DNA from: Rhizobium jaguaris | Lineage (GTDB): Bacteria; Pseudomonadota; Alphaproteobacteria; Rhizobiales; Rhizobiaceae | Assembly (NCBI RefSeq): GCF_003627755.1 | Contig: NZ_CP032695.1 | Span: forward strand, 310,001 to 374,000 | Direction: 5' to 3' | DNA length: 64,000 bases | Shown here: positions 36,627 through 45,107 of the stretch, piece after piece | Position numbering within the stretch: position 1 is the first letter of the stretch | Layout of the letters: each line of letters starts with the position of its first letter | Translations under genes and position numbers: made by a program | The notes under the pieces: generated by a model | The model's database searches: none | The model's input: the letters and a program-made list of their open reading frames with translations, nothing else | What the model was told of the DNA's origin: nothing

Positions 36627-36974
36627 CTAACGTCGGAGATCATAGGCCTGGCCCGAGGCACGGAGTTCCTGAAGGGTTTTGCCTACACAGTTTCCTCCCG
36701 CGGGACCGCCGACGGCCTTTGCCTGGCCGCCGAGCGAAATAGTCCCTGCAATCCTTTCTGAAGCGATGTAGGTCGCTGTACCGTCCTGTGTCACCCTCGA
36801 GAGGTAGAAGGCGTGCTGCGTGCCCTTCTGTTCACAGGTGATGACGATCGGGAAGTCGTCAAACGGGCCGCGCTGCGCGTAGGCTGCCGAAACCGACAGG
36901 TTAAGCGACAGGTAGGCCGTGGCCGCCATTACAGCCACCGGTTTGGACGCTCTGATTATAGATAGGCGAGCCAT
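36627..36974 (-). CDS. small secreted protein of unknown function
   Basis: A 115-residue protein with a signal peptide (about 1-33, hydrophobic core VAVMAATAYLSLNLSVSA and cleavage after AYA). The mature part has two cysteines (ITCEQKG and GNCVGK), which may form a disulphide. I do not recognise the family. GGAGGT precedes the ATG. Periplasmic or exported location predicted. Confidence 0.65.
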   Translation of the reverse strand: MARLSIIRASKPVAVMAATAYLSLNLSVSAAYAQRGPFDDFPIVITCEQKGTQHAFYLSRVTQDGTATYIASERIAGTISLGGQAKAVGGPAGGNCVGKTLQELRASGQAYDLRR

Positions 36975-37128
36975 TGGTAGTCACCTCCAAGGAAGGGTGC
37001 GGGAGCGCGAGCGTAAGGATTGCGCGCCCGATGCTGCGGAAAATCTCCCCGCCGAGCAAATTGGCCTCGGCGACGTGGGAGGGGCGATGTCGCGGTTCGA
37101 TGCGGCGTCAGATAGGCCGGCTCGAATC

Positions 37129-37779
37129 CTACATGCTAAGCGCTGCAAGAGCGTCGGCATTGACGATACGAACATAGCGTTGGCCTCGTCCGTGAAGGCG
37201 GATAATTCCGCTTGTCCGCAGTTTGGTGAACGAGCGCGCGACCGACTCGACTGTCAGTCCCAGATAATCGGCGATATCGGCGCGCGACATAACAAGCTCG
37301 AATTCGTTTACGCCGGGATGGCGATCAGCCATTTCTTTCATGAAGACGGCGACACGCTCGAGCGCGCTCTGGCGGACAATCATAAGTTGCCGTGAGTTCG
37401 CGTAAGCGAGGCTGGTCAGTGCGATGCCCAACAGGTTCACCGGCAGCGTTGGTAAGCCGCCGATAGAGAACGGCTGCAGCTGACAATCGCAAATAGCTTC
37501 CGCGAAATCGTCATGGAAGGGTCCATCCTGGAGGCCGAACCATTCCTCCGGCCCATAGAAGGAGAGGATGTGGCGCTGGCCGTTTTGCATGAGCCGGTAG
37601 ACGCGAACCGCACCCGATTGGACCTGGTAGATCACATTCGCGCGTTGGCCTTCGCAGTAGATGCCCTGGCCAGCCCTTACCTTAAAAGCAGTGCTTGAGG
37701 TAGGTTTTCGCTGTTCCATAAAATCCATGCCCGTTGATGCAGGCAGATGGCGATCGACGGCTTGGTTTAGGGTCGTCAT
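37129..37779 (-). CDS. Crp/Fnr-family transcriptional regulator
   Basis: A 216-residue regulator. The cyclic-nucleotide-like barrel (about 30-120, GQGIYCEGQRANVIYQVQSG and YGPEEWFG) is followed by a winged helix with MSRADIADYLGLTVESVARSF, a FixK/Fnr-like recognition helix (E-S-V-x-R). No N-terminal cysteine cluster of the Fnr type is present, which favours the FixK or NnrR branch. ATGs at residues 18 and 21 are alternative starts. Target genes are not evident; the cox cluster ends 0.8 kb away, but I found no convincing Fnr box before it. Confidence 0.83.
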   Translation of the reverse strand: MTTLNQAVDRHLPASTGMDFMEQRKPTSSTAFKVRAGQGIYCEGQRANVIYQVQSGAVRVYRLMQNGQRHILSFYGPEEWFGLQDGPFHDDFAEAICDCQLQPFSIGGLPTLPVNLLGIALTSLAYANSRQLMIVRQSALERVAVFMKEMADRHPGVNEFELVMSRADIADYLGLTVESVARSFTKLRTSGIIRLHGRGQRYVRIVNADALAALSM

Positions 37780-37866
37780 ATGAATCTCACGTCCTTCCCT
37801 ATTTTGGCCTTCCTGGCAATTGCTCGCAGTCCGGTCGTTCAGATGCTGAAGACAGTTTCGTCCGAC

Positions 37867-37973
37867 CTAGAGCGGTTCAGCGTTTCACGGAATCGCCGTC
37901 CCGCTCTATCCCTTTGTTTTTACGCAATTCCGGACGGAAAACTGCTTCGCACTTTTCCTGGAATTGCTCTAGA
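37867..37973. repeat. Rhizobium-type palindromic intergenic repeat, copy A
   Basis: About 107 bases bounded by CTAGAGC and GCTCTAG. It contains a GC-rich palindrome, then CCCTTTGTTTTTACGCA, TTCCGGACGGAAAA and CTTTTCCTGGAATTGCT, all also found at 56977-57070. It lies upstream of the Crp/Fnr gene in a 324-base spacer with no other feature seen. This looks like the dispersed intergenic mosaic elements of Rhizobium. Confidence 0.75.
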
Positions 37974-38103
37974 GGAGGGTGGCTCCCATGTGTAACACTC
38001 AAGTTCGCGCCTGCGCGGTTCTTCGGTACAGGTCGTCGATTGAGATATGCCCGTCCCGGCTGCAGTCATTCCCATGTTGCCCAAGTGCTGGACGGTTCTT
38101 GCC

Positions 38104-38688
38104 TCACTTTTTTTGAGTGAAGACGCCGAGATTGACGAGTTGCACGCGCCTGTTGGCTGCGGCTTCTGTGTTGGAGCCTGGGATCGGGAAAGCCTCGCCG
38201 ACACCGACGGCATAGAGCCGTTGCGGATCGACGGCGAAGGTGGTTCCCAGCGCTTCCTTGATGGCTGCGGCGCGCTGATCGCTGAGCTCGAGATTATGTT
38301 TCGCGTCGCCGGTCGAGCTGGAATGACCGATCACCAGAAACTTGTAGGCCCAAAGATTGGGATGGTGCAGGGCGTCGGCGATCAATCCGAGGGTGCGATA
38401 GGATTCCGGCTCGATGGCGACCGAGTCATTTTCGAAATTGATCTCGACGACCATCTGCGGCAGCTGGCCGATCCTGCTCCAATTGGGCAGCGCCGACATC
38501 GGCTGGCCCGCCCCTTTCATCGCCTCCTGGCGCAACAGTTCGACATCGACGGCTTGGGCGTTCGCCTTGAGTTTGCCGAGCCCCGAAATGATCCGTTGCT
38601 GGGATACCTGCTGGGCGACGGCGAGGCCTGCCGGCACCATGGAGACGGCAAGGAGAACTGCGAGTGTCTTGAAGGAACGCGCGATCAT
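38104..38688 (-). CDS. OmpA-domain periplasmic protein
   Basis: A 194-residue exported protein: signal peptide MIARSFKTLAVLLAVSMVPA with cleavage near AVAQ, a helical linker, and a C-terminal OmpA-like peptidoglycan-binding domain (INFENDSVAIEPESYRTLG, VIGHSSSTGD, NLELSDQRAAAIKEAL, ANRRVQLV). No N-terminal beta-barrel. Start at ATG 38688 is backed by GGAGG; the open frame extends seven codons further. It is four bases after the Cys-rich gene, so they form an operon. Confidence 0.82.
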   Translation of the reverse strand: MIARSFKTLAVLLAVSMVPAGLAVAQQVSQQRIISGLGKLKANAQAVDVELLRQEAMKGAGQPMSALPNWSRIGQLPQMVVEINFENDSVAIEPESYRTLGLIADALHHPNLWAYKFLVIGHSSSTGDAKHNLELSDQRAAAIKEALGTTFAVDPQRLYAVGVGEAFPIPGSNTEAAANRRVQLVNLGVFTQKK

Positions 38689-38692
38689 GGTT

Positions 38693-39112
38693 TTACCTCC
38701 AGCCTGCATCGGTGATTGCCTGGCTGCACTTGTCGGTGGTCAGCTTGTTCTTGACGAGGCAGGCGAGAATATTGCCGTCGCCCTTGATGCCTCTGCAGCG
38801 CTGGGCAATGTCGAACCTGCAGACGTCGCTATAGGCCGCCTGCGCCTGCTCGCGCAGGCTGATCGACTGGACGACGCTGGCGACCGAGGCCTTGCAGGTC
38901 GGCGACACCTTCGCGGCGTTCTGCTGGAGACAATCGGCGATGCGGCCGCCACCGAGGTTCAGACCGCTGCAGAATTTGTGGATGTCGGAACCGCAGTCGC
39001 CCGCCAGTTTCGTGATCGCATCCGCATAGCTCATGGTCTGGGCCTGCACGAGCCCGCCGTGCACAATGCAGGCAAGCGCAACCGCCGCGAAAAGATTGCT
39101 TCTCCTCGACAT
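38693..39112 (-). CDS. secreted cysteine-rich repeat protein
   Basis: A 139-residue exported protein with a signal peptide ending VQAQ. The mature part has eight cysteines in two similar units (GDCGSDIHKFCSGLNLGGGR then ADCLQ...PTC; VCRFDIAQRCRGIKGDG then ACLV...DKC), the pattern of GLG1-type Cys-rich repeats. Probably disulphide-stabilised in the periplasm. Start ATG 39112 has GGGGGAC upstream; the upstream frame includes 24 unlikely extra codons. Encoded just before the OmpA-domain gene. Confidence 0.75.
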   Translation of the reverse strand: MSRRSNLFAAVALACIVHGGLVQAQTMSYADAITKLAGDCGSDIHKFCSGLNLGGGRIADCLQQNAAKVSPTCKASVASVVQSISLREQAQAAYSDVCRFDIAQRCRGIKGDGNILACLVKNKLTTDKCSQAITDAGWR

Positions 39113-39192
39113 TCTTGTCCCCCATGGAGATTTCAACGCCGGGATCGGCGTGCCGGCAAAACCTGCCCGAAAGCTAACGCGCACGGAAGTAA

Positions 39193-39211
39193 GTTACGGT
39201 TATGTTACGGT
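39193..39211 (-). promoter_or_regulatory. tandem GTTACGGT direct repeats upstream of the Cys-rich gene
   Basis: GTTACGGT occurs at 39193-39200 and 39204-39211, an 11-base period (one helical turn), 81-99 bases upstream of the Cys-rich gene start. Such spacing is typical of OmpR-family response-regulator sites. The rest of the 306-base spacer (39113-39418) shows nothing else clear. Confidence 0.35.
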
Positions 39212-39418
39212 AACGTCGTCGCAGACACGCCTGCATTGCGCATCGATATGAATTGCACGCCGTCTGTCCAAACGCCGCGCTTGCGCTGCCAAATTTCAGG
39301 ACTGGCCAACCGCTTGCCTTCGCGCGAGAATTCAATGTGTAAACTACCGTAAAATACGCTTTCGTTCTCGCCCAACCGCCGCGAGATTCGGCAACAATGT
39401 TTCCAAGCAAGCCCGAAC

Positions 39419-39781
39419 CTAGCCGGCACGCACGCCGCCGTTGATGACCGTCGGGCTGACCTCGATCGAGAGGTATGCCAGCGTCTTGCGGTCAAGGACG
39501 ATCCGCCCGTTGACTTCGTAGCCTGTACCGTTCTCGGCGGCATGCCCCTCGACGGCAAAGACGATTGTGGCGCGATCGGCGAATTTCGTGATGTCGACGG
39601 GCGATATGCGAAGGTCGATGGCAAGGTTGCGGCCATTGCTCATGACCACCTCCGCGCGGCCCAGCGATTGCAGCGTCGCGGCCTTGCTGAGGAACACCTG
39701 CGCTGTGCGATTGCGAAGATAATCGTGAAGGGCGGCGCGAAGCGCATCGGGTTCACGCGTTGGCGGACGCCAGGATGTCAT
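39419..39781 (-). CDS. small protein of the type VI cargo operon, unknown
   Basis: A 120-residue cytoplasmic protein with no recognised domain. A helical N-terminus (ALRAALHDYLRNRTAQVFLSK) is followed by beta-rich segments (GRNLAIDLRISPVDITKFAD, GYEVNGRIVLDRKTLAYLSIEVS). It overlaps the TPR-glycosyltransferase gene by ATGA and is the last gene of the leftward VgrG operon, so it may be a chaperone or immunity protein for an upstream product; that is inference from position. Confidence 0.65.
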   Translation of the reverse strand: MTSWRPPTREPDALRAALHDYLRNRTAQVFLSKAATLQSLGRAEVVMSNGRNLAIDLRISPVDITKFADRATIVFAVEGHAAENGTGYEVNGRIVLDRKTLAYLSIEVSPTVINGGVRAG

Positions 39782-41715
39782 GGCTTGCCTCTCTCGGCTG
39801 CGGAAAGGTTAGTCGGATCACGACCGTTCGATGCGAGGGACGGGACGCACAGAGAGCGGCAGAATTCTCCGATCGCCGGTGCAATTTCCTCGATCCCCGC
39901 GGCCCAGCTGCCGATGGTCCCAGTCTTGAGGACCTTCACGGTAGGATACCAGGATGAAACGCCATCCTGGTTATGCCAGTACCACGGCCAGTTCGGTAGC
40001 GTCAGCAGCAGGGCTTTCGCGCCCATGGCGCCGGCCAGATGCAGGGGAACTCCGTTCGGGCCGATGATCGCATCCGTCTCGGCGATAACAGCGGCAAGAT
40101 CGGCCATCGACGTGAAATGAACGCCGGCATCGATCACGAGAGACCAATCGGAAAGTTGATGGCGCGCTTCGTCCCACATGACGCTGACGAGGGTGCCCTG
40201 GAAACCGTTGAAGGCGGTCCGGTAGTCGTCAAGGAGCAGCCCCGGGCGCGTTGCGTCCCACGCCAGTGCAATTAACGGCCGTGGCAGTCCGGCAAGCGAG
40301 CGGCGCCAGATTTCCCGCCTCTCCTCGGGTGCTCTGGCATAGGGTACGGTCGAGGTCATAGTGCCGCGCATGCCCTCGGGAAGTGCCAGGGTGTAGGAGA
40401 GCGGCAGGGCGCGGACGATGTCATCCCTGTCGTCGGCCTCCGGCATGTCATTGGCTTCGAAACGTTTGCCTGGCATGAGAGCGACGATATCGGCAAGGCT
40501 TGACGCCCCGAGCACTCTCGTCGGAGGGCCGGTTTCCGGCGGGCACAGGTTGAAGCGCAGCAAGACCATGGCATCGAGGCTGGAGAGATTGCCGTCGATG
40601 ACCAGGCTCGTTTCGGCAAGCGCCGCAGGTAGCTCATCGTTTTCGGCGTTTTTCCCGCCATGTTGCGTCAGGCCGAGCATGGCATGCAGATCCGTCTGCG
40701 GGAATGTGGCCGCCACCTTGTCGAAGAGCCCCAGCGTCAGGCAGCAATCGCGGATGAGAGCCGTGGCCAACATCTTGCGTGTCGGGCTCAGCGTCGCGAA
40801 TTTGGCCGCCAGCGGCTGCAGCAGGCGCAGCGCCTGAGCCGGATTGCCGGAAATTCTGTAGGCGCCGGCAAGCGTCAGCGCCGCCTCGATTTTTTCGGGG
40901 TGCTGCTTGGCGATCGCAACGAATTCGGCGAGCGCGGCTTCTGCGTCGCCACGGTAGGCCATGACCTTCACATAAGTCTGCCAGCCGGAGAGAAGGTGCG
41001 GCATCAGGGTGACGACACGCTTGGCCAGGCGATGCGCTTCCGTCAGTTGACCGACACTGAGAAGCGTTTCGGCGAGGTAGCTCAGAAGAGGAACATTCGA
41101 AGGCTGCTGCAGATGGGCGCGCTCCAGGTAAGGGAGGGCTTCGGCATGGTTGCCGAGGACGGAAAGCTGCGAGCCGACGAGTGCGAGCAGGTCGGGATTG
41201 TCCGGATTCTGGGTGAGGGCCTTATGGCTGTAGGCCAACGCCGGCTCCGACAGGCCGTCGTCCAGATACATCTGCGACAGCGCGGTCAGCAGACCGGCAT
41301 CGTTCGGATGATGTCTCAAAGCTGCGATGAGCAACCGTTCGGCAGCCTTCTGATCGCCGCCCTGCAGCAATGTGCCTGCTTTGAGCTTGTTGATTTCGGG
41401 ATGATGCGGATCCTGCGTCAGGCCCTGCTCGATGGCGACGGCCGCGACATCCGAACGGTCCGATAGAAGCGCCACCCTAGCAAGCAGCGCGAAAACCTCG
41501 CAATCATCGTTGACCCGTGACGCAGCGCGCATGGCAAGATCCATCGCCTCGTCCAGCCGGCCTTCCGTTAGGCGGATCGCCGCGAGTTCCTTGAGGGCGG
41601 GGATGTTCGAGGGACTGACATCCAGCACGCTCTCATAGAGTAGACTGGCGTCATCATTGCGCCCGGCGGACCGGTGGCCTCTGGCGGCGGAGAGCCGTTC
41701 GTCGATCAGCAACAT
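39778..41715 (-). CDS. TPR-repeat protein with a glycosyltransferase-like C-terminal domain
   Basis: A 645-residue protein. Residues about 1-330 are tandem TPR helices (for example DEAMDLAMRAASRVNDDCEVFALLARVAL pieces and NPDNPDLLALVGSQLSVLGNHAEALPYLERA in pieces). The C-terminal part resembles the GT-B half of GT9/GT41-type transferases in TPR-GT fusions: GPNGVPLHLAGAMGAKALLLT, then WYWH and SSWYPTVKVL. No export signal. Possible roles are glycosylation of a cluster product or a scaffold. Start uncertain: a GTG at 41742 would add nine residues. Encoded between DUF3540 and a small unknown gene. Confidence 0.72.
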   Translation of the reverse strand: MLLIDERLSAARGHRSAGRNDDASLLYESVLDVSPSNIPALKELAAIRLTEGRLDEAMDLAMRAASRVNDDCEVFALLARVALLSDRSDVAAVAIEQGLTQDPHHPEINKLKAGTLLQGGDQKAAERLLIAALRHHPNDAGLLTALSQMYLDDGLSEPALAYSHKALTQNPDNPDLLALVGSQLSVLGNHAEALPYLERAHLQQPSNVPLLSYLAETLLSVGQLTEAHRLAKRVVTLMPHLLSGWQTYVKVMAYRGDAEAALAEFVAIAKQHPEKIEAALTLAGAYRISGNPAQALRLLQPLAAKFATLSPTRKMLATALIRDCCLTLGLFDKVAATFPQTDLHAMLGLTQHGGKNAENDELPAALAETSLVIDGNLSSLDAMVLLRFNLCPPETGPPTRVLGASSLADIVALMPGKRFEANDMPEADDRDDIVRALPLSYTLALPEGMRGTMTSTVPYARAPEERREIWRRSLAGLPRPLIALAWDATRPGLLLDDYRTAFNGFQGTLVSVMWDEARHQLSDWSLVIDAGVHFTSMADLAAVIAETDAIIGPNGVPLHLAGAMGAKALLLTLPNWPWYWHNQDGVSSWYPTVKVLKTGTIGSWAAGIEEIAPAIGEFCRSLCVPSLASNGRDPTNLSAAERGKP

Positions 41716-41874
41716 TCCGCAGCACCATCTGAGCAGTTCCACGAAAACCGCGCCGCGGCTTTCTCGCCGGAATCGCGGAAGAACAAAGAGATGGAGCAGT
41801 TTTTCGATGCCATGGAAGCTCGAACCGCACCAGTCCGCGGCGAGAAAAGTGGTGGGTTGGGGGAACCCGGCCGA

Positions 41875-42516
41875 TCAGCCGACACTGACGCGCTCCGCAT
41901 CCAGCCTGACATCACGCTGGGCTGTGACAAGGGCGATCTCGCTGTTTTGCGTGGCGACCGTGTCGATGTTTTGCACCAGCGTGCCGGCATTCAGCGTCTC
42001 CACCTCGGTAATGACAGCGGTTCGTACGTCCGCTTTTGTCGTCAGGCTGCGGGCGCCGATCGTCTTGTCGATGACGGTTTCGACGATGGTCTTGAAATTG
42101 CTGGTCAGAATCTGGCCCGCATGCGCCATGTTGCGCGCGAGCAGGGTCAATTGCCGCGCGGCGAGGTTCATCGAGGGCGCACTCAGCTCCAGCGTTTCGC
42201 CGGCGCTGATGGTAACCTTGCGGGCTCCGGGAACGGAAATTTCGGCCGCGTGCTGGCTTTCCCGTTCAAGGACGGCAAGGACATAGGTTTCGCTGCCGAT
42301 CATGCAGAGAAGGACGCGATCGCCGATCGCCGGCGCTAGCAGGCAGCTTGCCGCTTGCCGGGCAAGAACGCTCTCTCCTGCGTCGGTCTCGACGCCTGCC
42401 TCAGTAGCGGTCATCAGAGTTTTCACCGTGCCGCGGATCAATCCGTTGGAGGCGGCCGGCGGCAGTTTTGTCGCGGCATGCTGAACCGTCGATCGGCTCG
42501 TCATGGGTCCTGTCAT
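41875..42516 (-). CDS. DUF3540 domain protein, type VI spike-associated
   Basis: A 213-residue protein of the DUF3540 family found next to vgrG, DUF2169 and PAAR-like genes. The first part is an OB-like segment (IRGTVKTLMTATEAGVETDAGE, GDRVLLCMIGSETYVLAVLE) and the second a beta-helix run (VTISAGETLELSAPSMNLAARQ, then VTAQRDVRLDAERVSV). This is the layout of the gp5 region of a VgrG. Start ATG 42516 has ATGGGGAAA upstream; the open frame continues upstream only as antisense-like sequence. Likely a structural or loading component of the spike. Confidence 0.75.
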   Translation of the reverse strand: MTGPMTSRSTVQHAATKLPPAASNGLIRGTVKTLMTATEAGVETDAGESVLARQAASCLLAPAIGDRVLLCMIGSETYVLAVLERESQHAAEISVPGARKVTISAGETLELSAPSMNLAARQLTLLARNMAHAGQILTSNFKTIVETVIDKTIGARSLTTKADVRTAVITEVETLNAGTLVQNIDTVATQNSEIALVTAQRDVRLDAERVSVG

Positions 42517-42548
42517 GCTATTTCCCCATCCGGTTTTCCGGCATTGCG

Positions 42549-43532
42549 TCACATGGTGCTTTTGATTTCGGATATTTCGGAGTCCGGTCCGCTGACCTTC
42601 GAAACCACGCCCTTGACCCAGGTCTGCACACCTGCATCCCCTGAATCGACGGCCTTGGTTTCGTTGCTGACCGCAGTTTCGTCGGCCTTTGTGACGGTTG
42701 TTTCCGCCTTGGCTCCGAAGATGAAGAAGTTGGCCTTGGCCGCGACGAACTTGCCTTCTTTCATTTCGTATTTGTTGCGGACGAAGTCCACCTTTATGAG
42801 GCCTATGTCGACCTTGACGACGTAGAGGGTCATGGCGATGCTGAGCGAGATCGTCAGGTCGATAGAGGTCGTGATGCTTAGTGCGTCGCCCAGCCAATAG
42901 GAAAACTTGCCGCCCAGCGTCACGTCGACCATGCCGCCGAGCTTATAGGTGTAGACGTTGCATCGGTAGTAGCTGAAACTGTCCGAGGTGGTGGATTTGA
43001 ATTCGTTGCCGTTGATCTCGATGGTGGCCTGCAGACCTTTGGTCGTCAGGTTCCCTTGACCGTTGCCGGCGATGATCGTGATGGCTTTCGACTGAGCATT
43101 CTGGATCGTTATCGTCTCATTCGAGGTGACGAGGATATCCTTGTCCGCATGGACATTCAGCTTGTCCTCAGTGTCGATATTGATCGAGCCCGTGCTATGC
43201 AGATAGGTCTGGTCGGAGCTGCGCATCAGCAGTCGGCCGTTGCAGGCAAGCAGGATACCCTTCCCGACGCTCTGACTTCCGTTTGATGTCTCGTCCTTGA
43301 CATGATCTCTGGGAAAAAACAGCGCACGATTGGCGCCATTTTTCTGTGCGCCGGTCTCCATGTCCGAATAGCTGCCAAGCCGGAAATAGGAGCCTGGCGT
43401 GCTGCTGTCGTCGGTCGCGACAGTGGAATCCTTGCCCAATGCGCCGGGGACGAAGAGATAGGTGGAGGAGTTCTGGTAAGCCGTACCGGAAGTATCGGAG
43501 ACTGAAACCGAAGAGGAGGATGCGTCGGTCAT
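42549..43532 (-). CDS. beta-helix spike-like protein with a hydrophobic C-terminal region
   Basis: A 327-residue protein. A Ser/Thr-rich N-terminus is followed by a needle-type repeat run typical of VgrG gp5 C-termini: LLMRSSDQTYLHSTGSINI, then DKLNVHADKDILVTSNETIT. From about 225 a stretch rich in alternating hydrophobics (SITTSIDLTISLSIAMTLYV) could span or insert into a membrane. It is 21 bases after vgrG, which itself ends right after the OB fold. I read it as the detached needle extension of VgrG, possibly carrying an effector function. No known toxin motif. Confidence 0.6.
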   Translation of the reverse strand: MTDASSSSVSVSDTSGTAYQNSSTYLFVPGALGKDSTVATDDSSTPGSYFRLGSYSDMETGAQKNGANRALFFPRDHVKDETSNGSQSVGKGILLACNGRLLMRSSDQTYLHSTGSINIDTEDKLNVHADKDILVTSNETITIQNAQSKAITIIAGNGQGNLTTKGLQATIEINGNEFKSTTSDSFSYYRCNVYTYKLGGMVDVTLGGKFSYWLGDALSITTSIDLTISLSIAMTLYVVKVDIGLIKVDFVRNKYEMKEGKFVAAKANFFIFGAKAETTVTKADETAVSNETKAVDSGDAGVQTWVKGVVSKVSGPDSEISEIKSTM

Positions 43533-43553
43533 TGCCGTGTCCTTTGGCTATCG

Positions 43554-45083
43554 TCAGCTGGCGGCGCCGTCGCACATCTGCAGGATGATGCCGGATGCGG
43601 TGCGCGTGCGATGAGCGACATTGCTGTTGGTTTGTGTGACGGGATTGGAAAAGTGGGCATTGGAAAAGGCACCCATGATGACCGGCCGGTCCGGGTCGCC
43701 ATGCAGGAAACCAAGGATAACTTCCGTGCCGACATTCAGCGTCGAATGCGAGCCGAAGCCGTCACCGCCGCCATAGGGCTCGGCCTTGCGCACCAGATAG
43801 CTGGCCTTGCCGCCGGAAAGGCCGCTCTCCTCGTCCATGATGCGGATGCGGTAGCGGCCGTACTGATCGAGTTCTGCCCGCTTGGAGCTGCCTTCGCCGT
43901 CGACGAAGCCGATCAGGAAGCCGTTGACGACGGGTTTCGGCGTCAAAAGCGGCGGACGGTATTGAGTATTGAAGGGAATGCAGGTGAAGCGGTTGCGATA
44001 GGGCTCGCTCTTTTTGTCCGTTGAGCTGAAGCCGAGCGGCGTGGGCTCGGTCATCTCATGCTCGGCATGGGTGATGACGTAATAGGCTTCGAGTTCGGCG
44101 ATCGGATGATCGACAAGCTTGAAGATTATTCCGGGCCGGAGCAGCGGAATATTGCTTTCACCGACAAATGTCAGCCGTTCGGCGGCCACCTGCTCCATCC
44201 GCCGCGTCGCCAGGAAATTGCCTTCGCCGACCGTTCGGTAATTCTCGCCGTAGCGCACGTCGATGCCCTGGCCGGAATAGGTCGCTGAATGGGAAACGGA
44301 GAGATCGACCGTCGGCGTTTCATCGTTGAATTCCCGGCGATGGATCGATCCGGCCGCAACCTTGTAGGTGCCCTTGAAGGAGCGGATAGCAAAGTCGCCC
44401 TGGCTGCGGATCTGGGCTTCGCCACGAAACGGCAGCTCCTCGGTCAGCTTGCGTCCCGACACGCGGCGGAAATGCTCCTTGCGGTCGCAGAACTGGACGA
44501 CCTCCTGATCGCCGCTTTGATCGAACATGTAGAAGATGCCGAATTTTTCGCTGAGCCGCGAGATGAAATCGAAATCGCTTTCATTGTACTGCATGGTGAA
44601 ATCGAGCTTCGGATAGCTCGACTTGTCGGCAAGTATCTGATGCAGGATGGAGCGGCCGATGCGGCTGGAGGCGGTTTTGGAGCCGCTCTTGTTGCCGTCG
44701 CTCAATTCCTTCTCGACAATGTCGACCACGTTCATGTCGTGATCGGTGCCGTAGATCTGGTTTTGCCGGCTAAGCCTCATCAGGGCCAATTCGGGGGCGA
44801 TGACGAAGCGGTAGCAGAATTCGCGGTTGGTGGTCGGATCGAGCGTTGTTGCGGCGGCAACGATGCCGTGGACCACGGCTTCCTCGTCAAGCACGCGCAG
44901 CTCGAGTTTCGCCGCCTTGCCGAGCATCTGCTCGATCTGAAGCGGAGTACGGCAAACGACATCGGCCTCGAATTCATAGGCGCTCGACAGCGCCTCGCGT
45001 CCCCTGACGCTTTCGACGTAGACCGCGTCCGACGTTGTTCCCGGCAGCGTGATCAGCATTTCCTGCATGCTATTCGTGCTCAT
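43554..45083 (-). CDS. vgrG: type VI secretion tip protein VgrG (TssI), short form
   Basis: A 509-residue VgrG. The gp27-like part runs from YVESVRGREALSSAYEFEADVV through YNESDFDFISRLSEKFGIFY and ends in the gp5 OB fold with VDGEGSSKRAELDQYGRYRI, YGGGDGFGSHSTLNVGTEVILGF and GDPDRPVIMG. Most VgrGs continue into a long beta-helix; this one stops about 30 residues later (SGIILQMCDGAAS). The following gene encodes such a helix separately. Forms the trimeric tip on the Hcp tube that carries the PAAR cone and effectors. Confidence 0.92.
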   Translation of the reverse strand: MSTNSMQEMLITLPGTTSDAVYVESVRGREALSSAYEFEADVVCRTPLQIEQMLGKAAKLELRVLDEEAVVHGIVAAATTLDPTTNREFCYRFVIAPELALMRLSRQNQIYGTDHDMNVVDIVEKELSDGNKSGSKTASSRIGRSILHQILADKSSYPKLDFTMQYNESDFDFISRLSEKFGIFYMFDQSGDQEVVQFCDRKEHFRRVSGRKLTEELPFRGEAQIRSQGDFAIRSFKGTYKVAAGSIHRREFNDETPTVDLSVSHSATYSGQGIDVRYGENYRTVGEGNFLATRRMEQVAAERLTFVGESNIPLLRPGIIFKLVDHPIAELEAYYVITHAEHEMTEPTPLGFSSTDKKSEPYRNRFTCIPFNTQYRPPLLTPKPVVNGFLIGFVDGEGSSKRAELDQYGRYRIRIMDEESGLSGGKASYLVRKAEPYGGGDGFGSHSTLNVGTEVILGFLHGDPDRPVIMGAFSNAHFSNPVTQTNSNVAHRTRTASGIILQMCDGAAS

Positions 45084-45107
45084 CTTCTACTCTCTCGGCT
45101 GTTGTCG

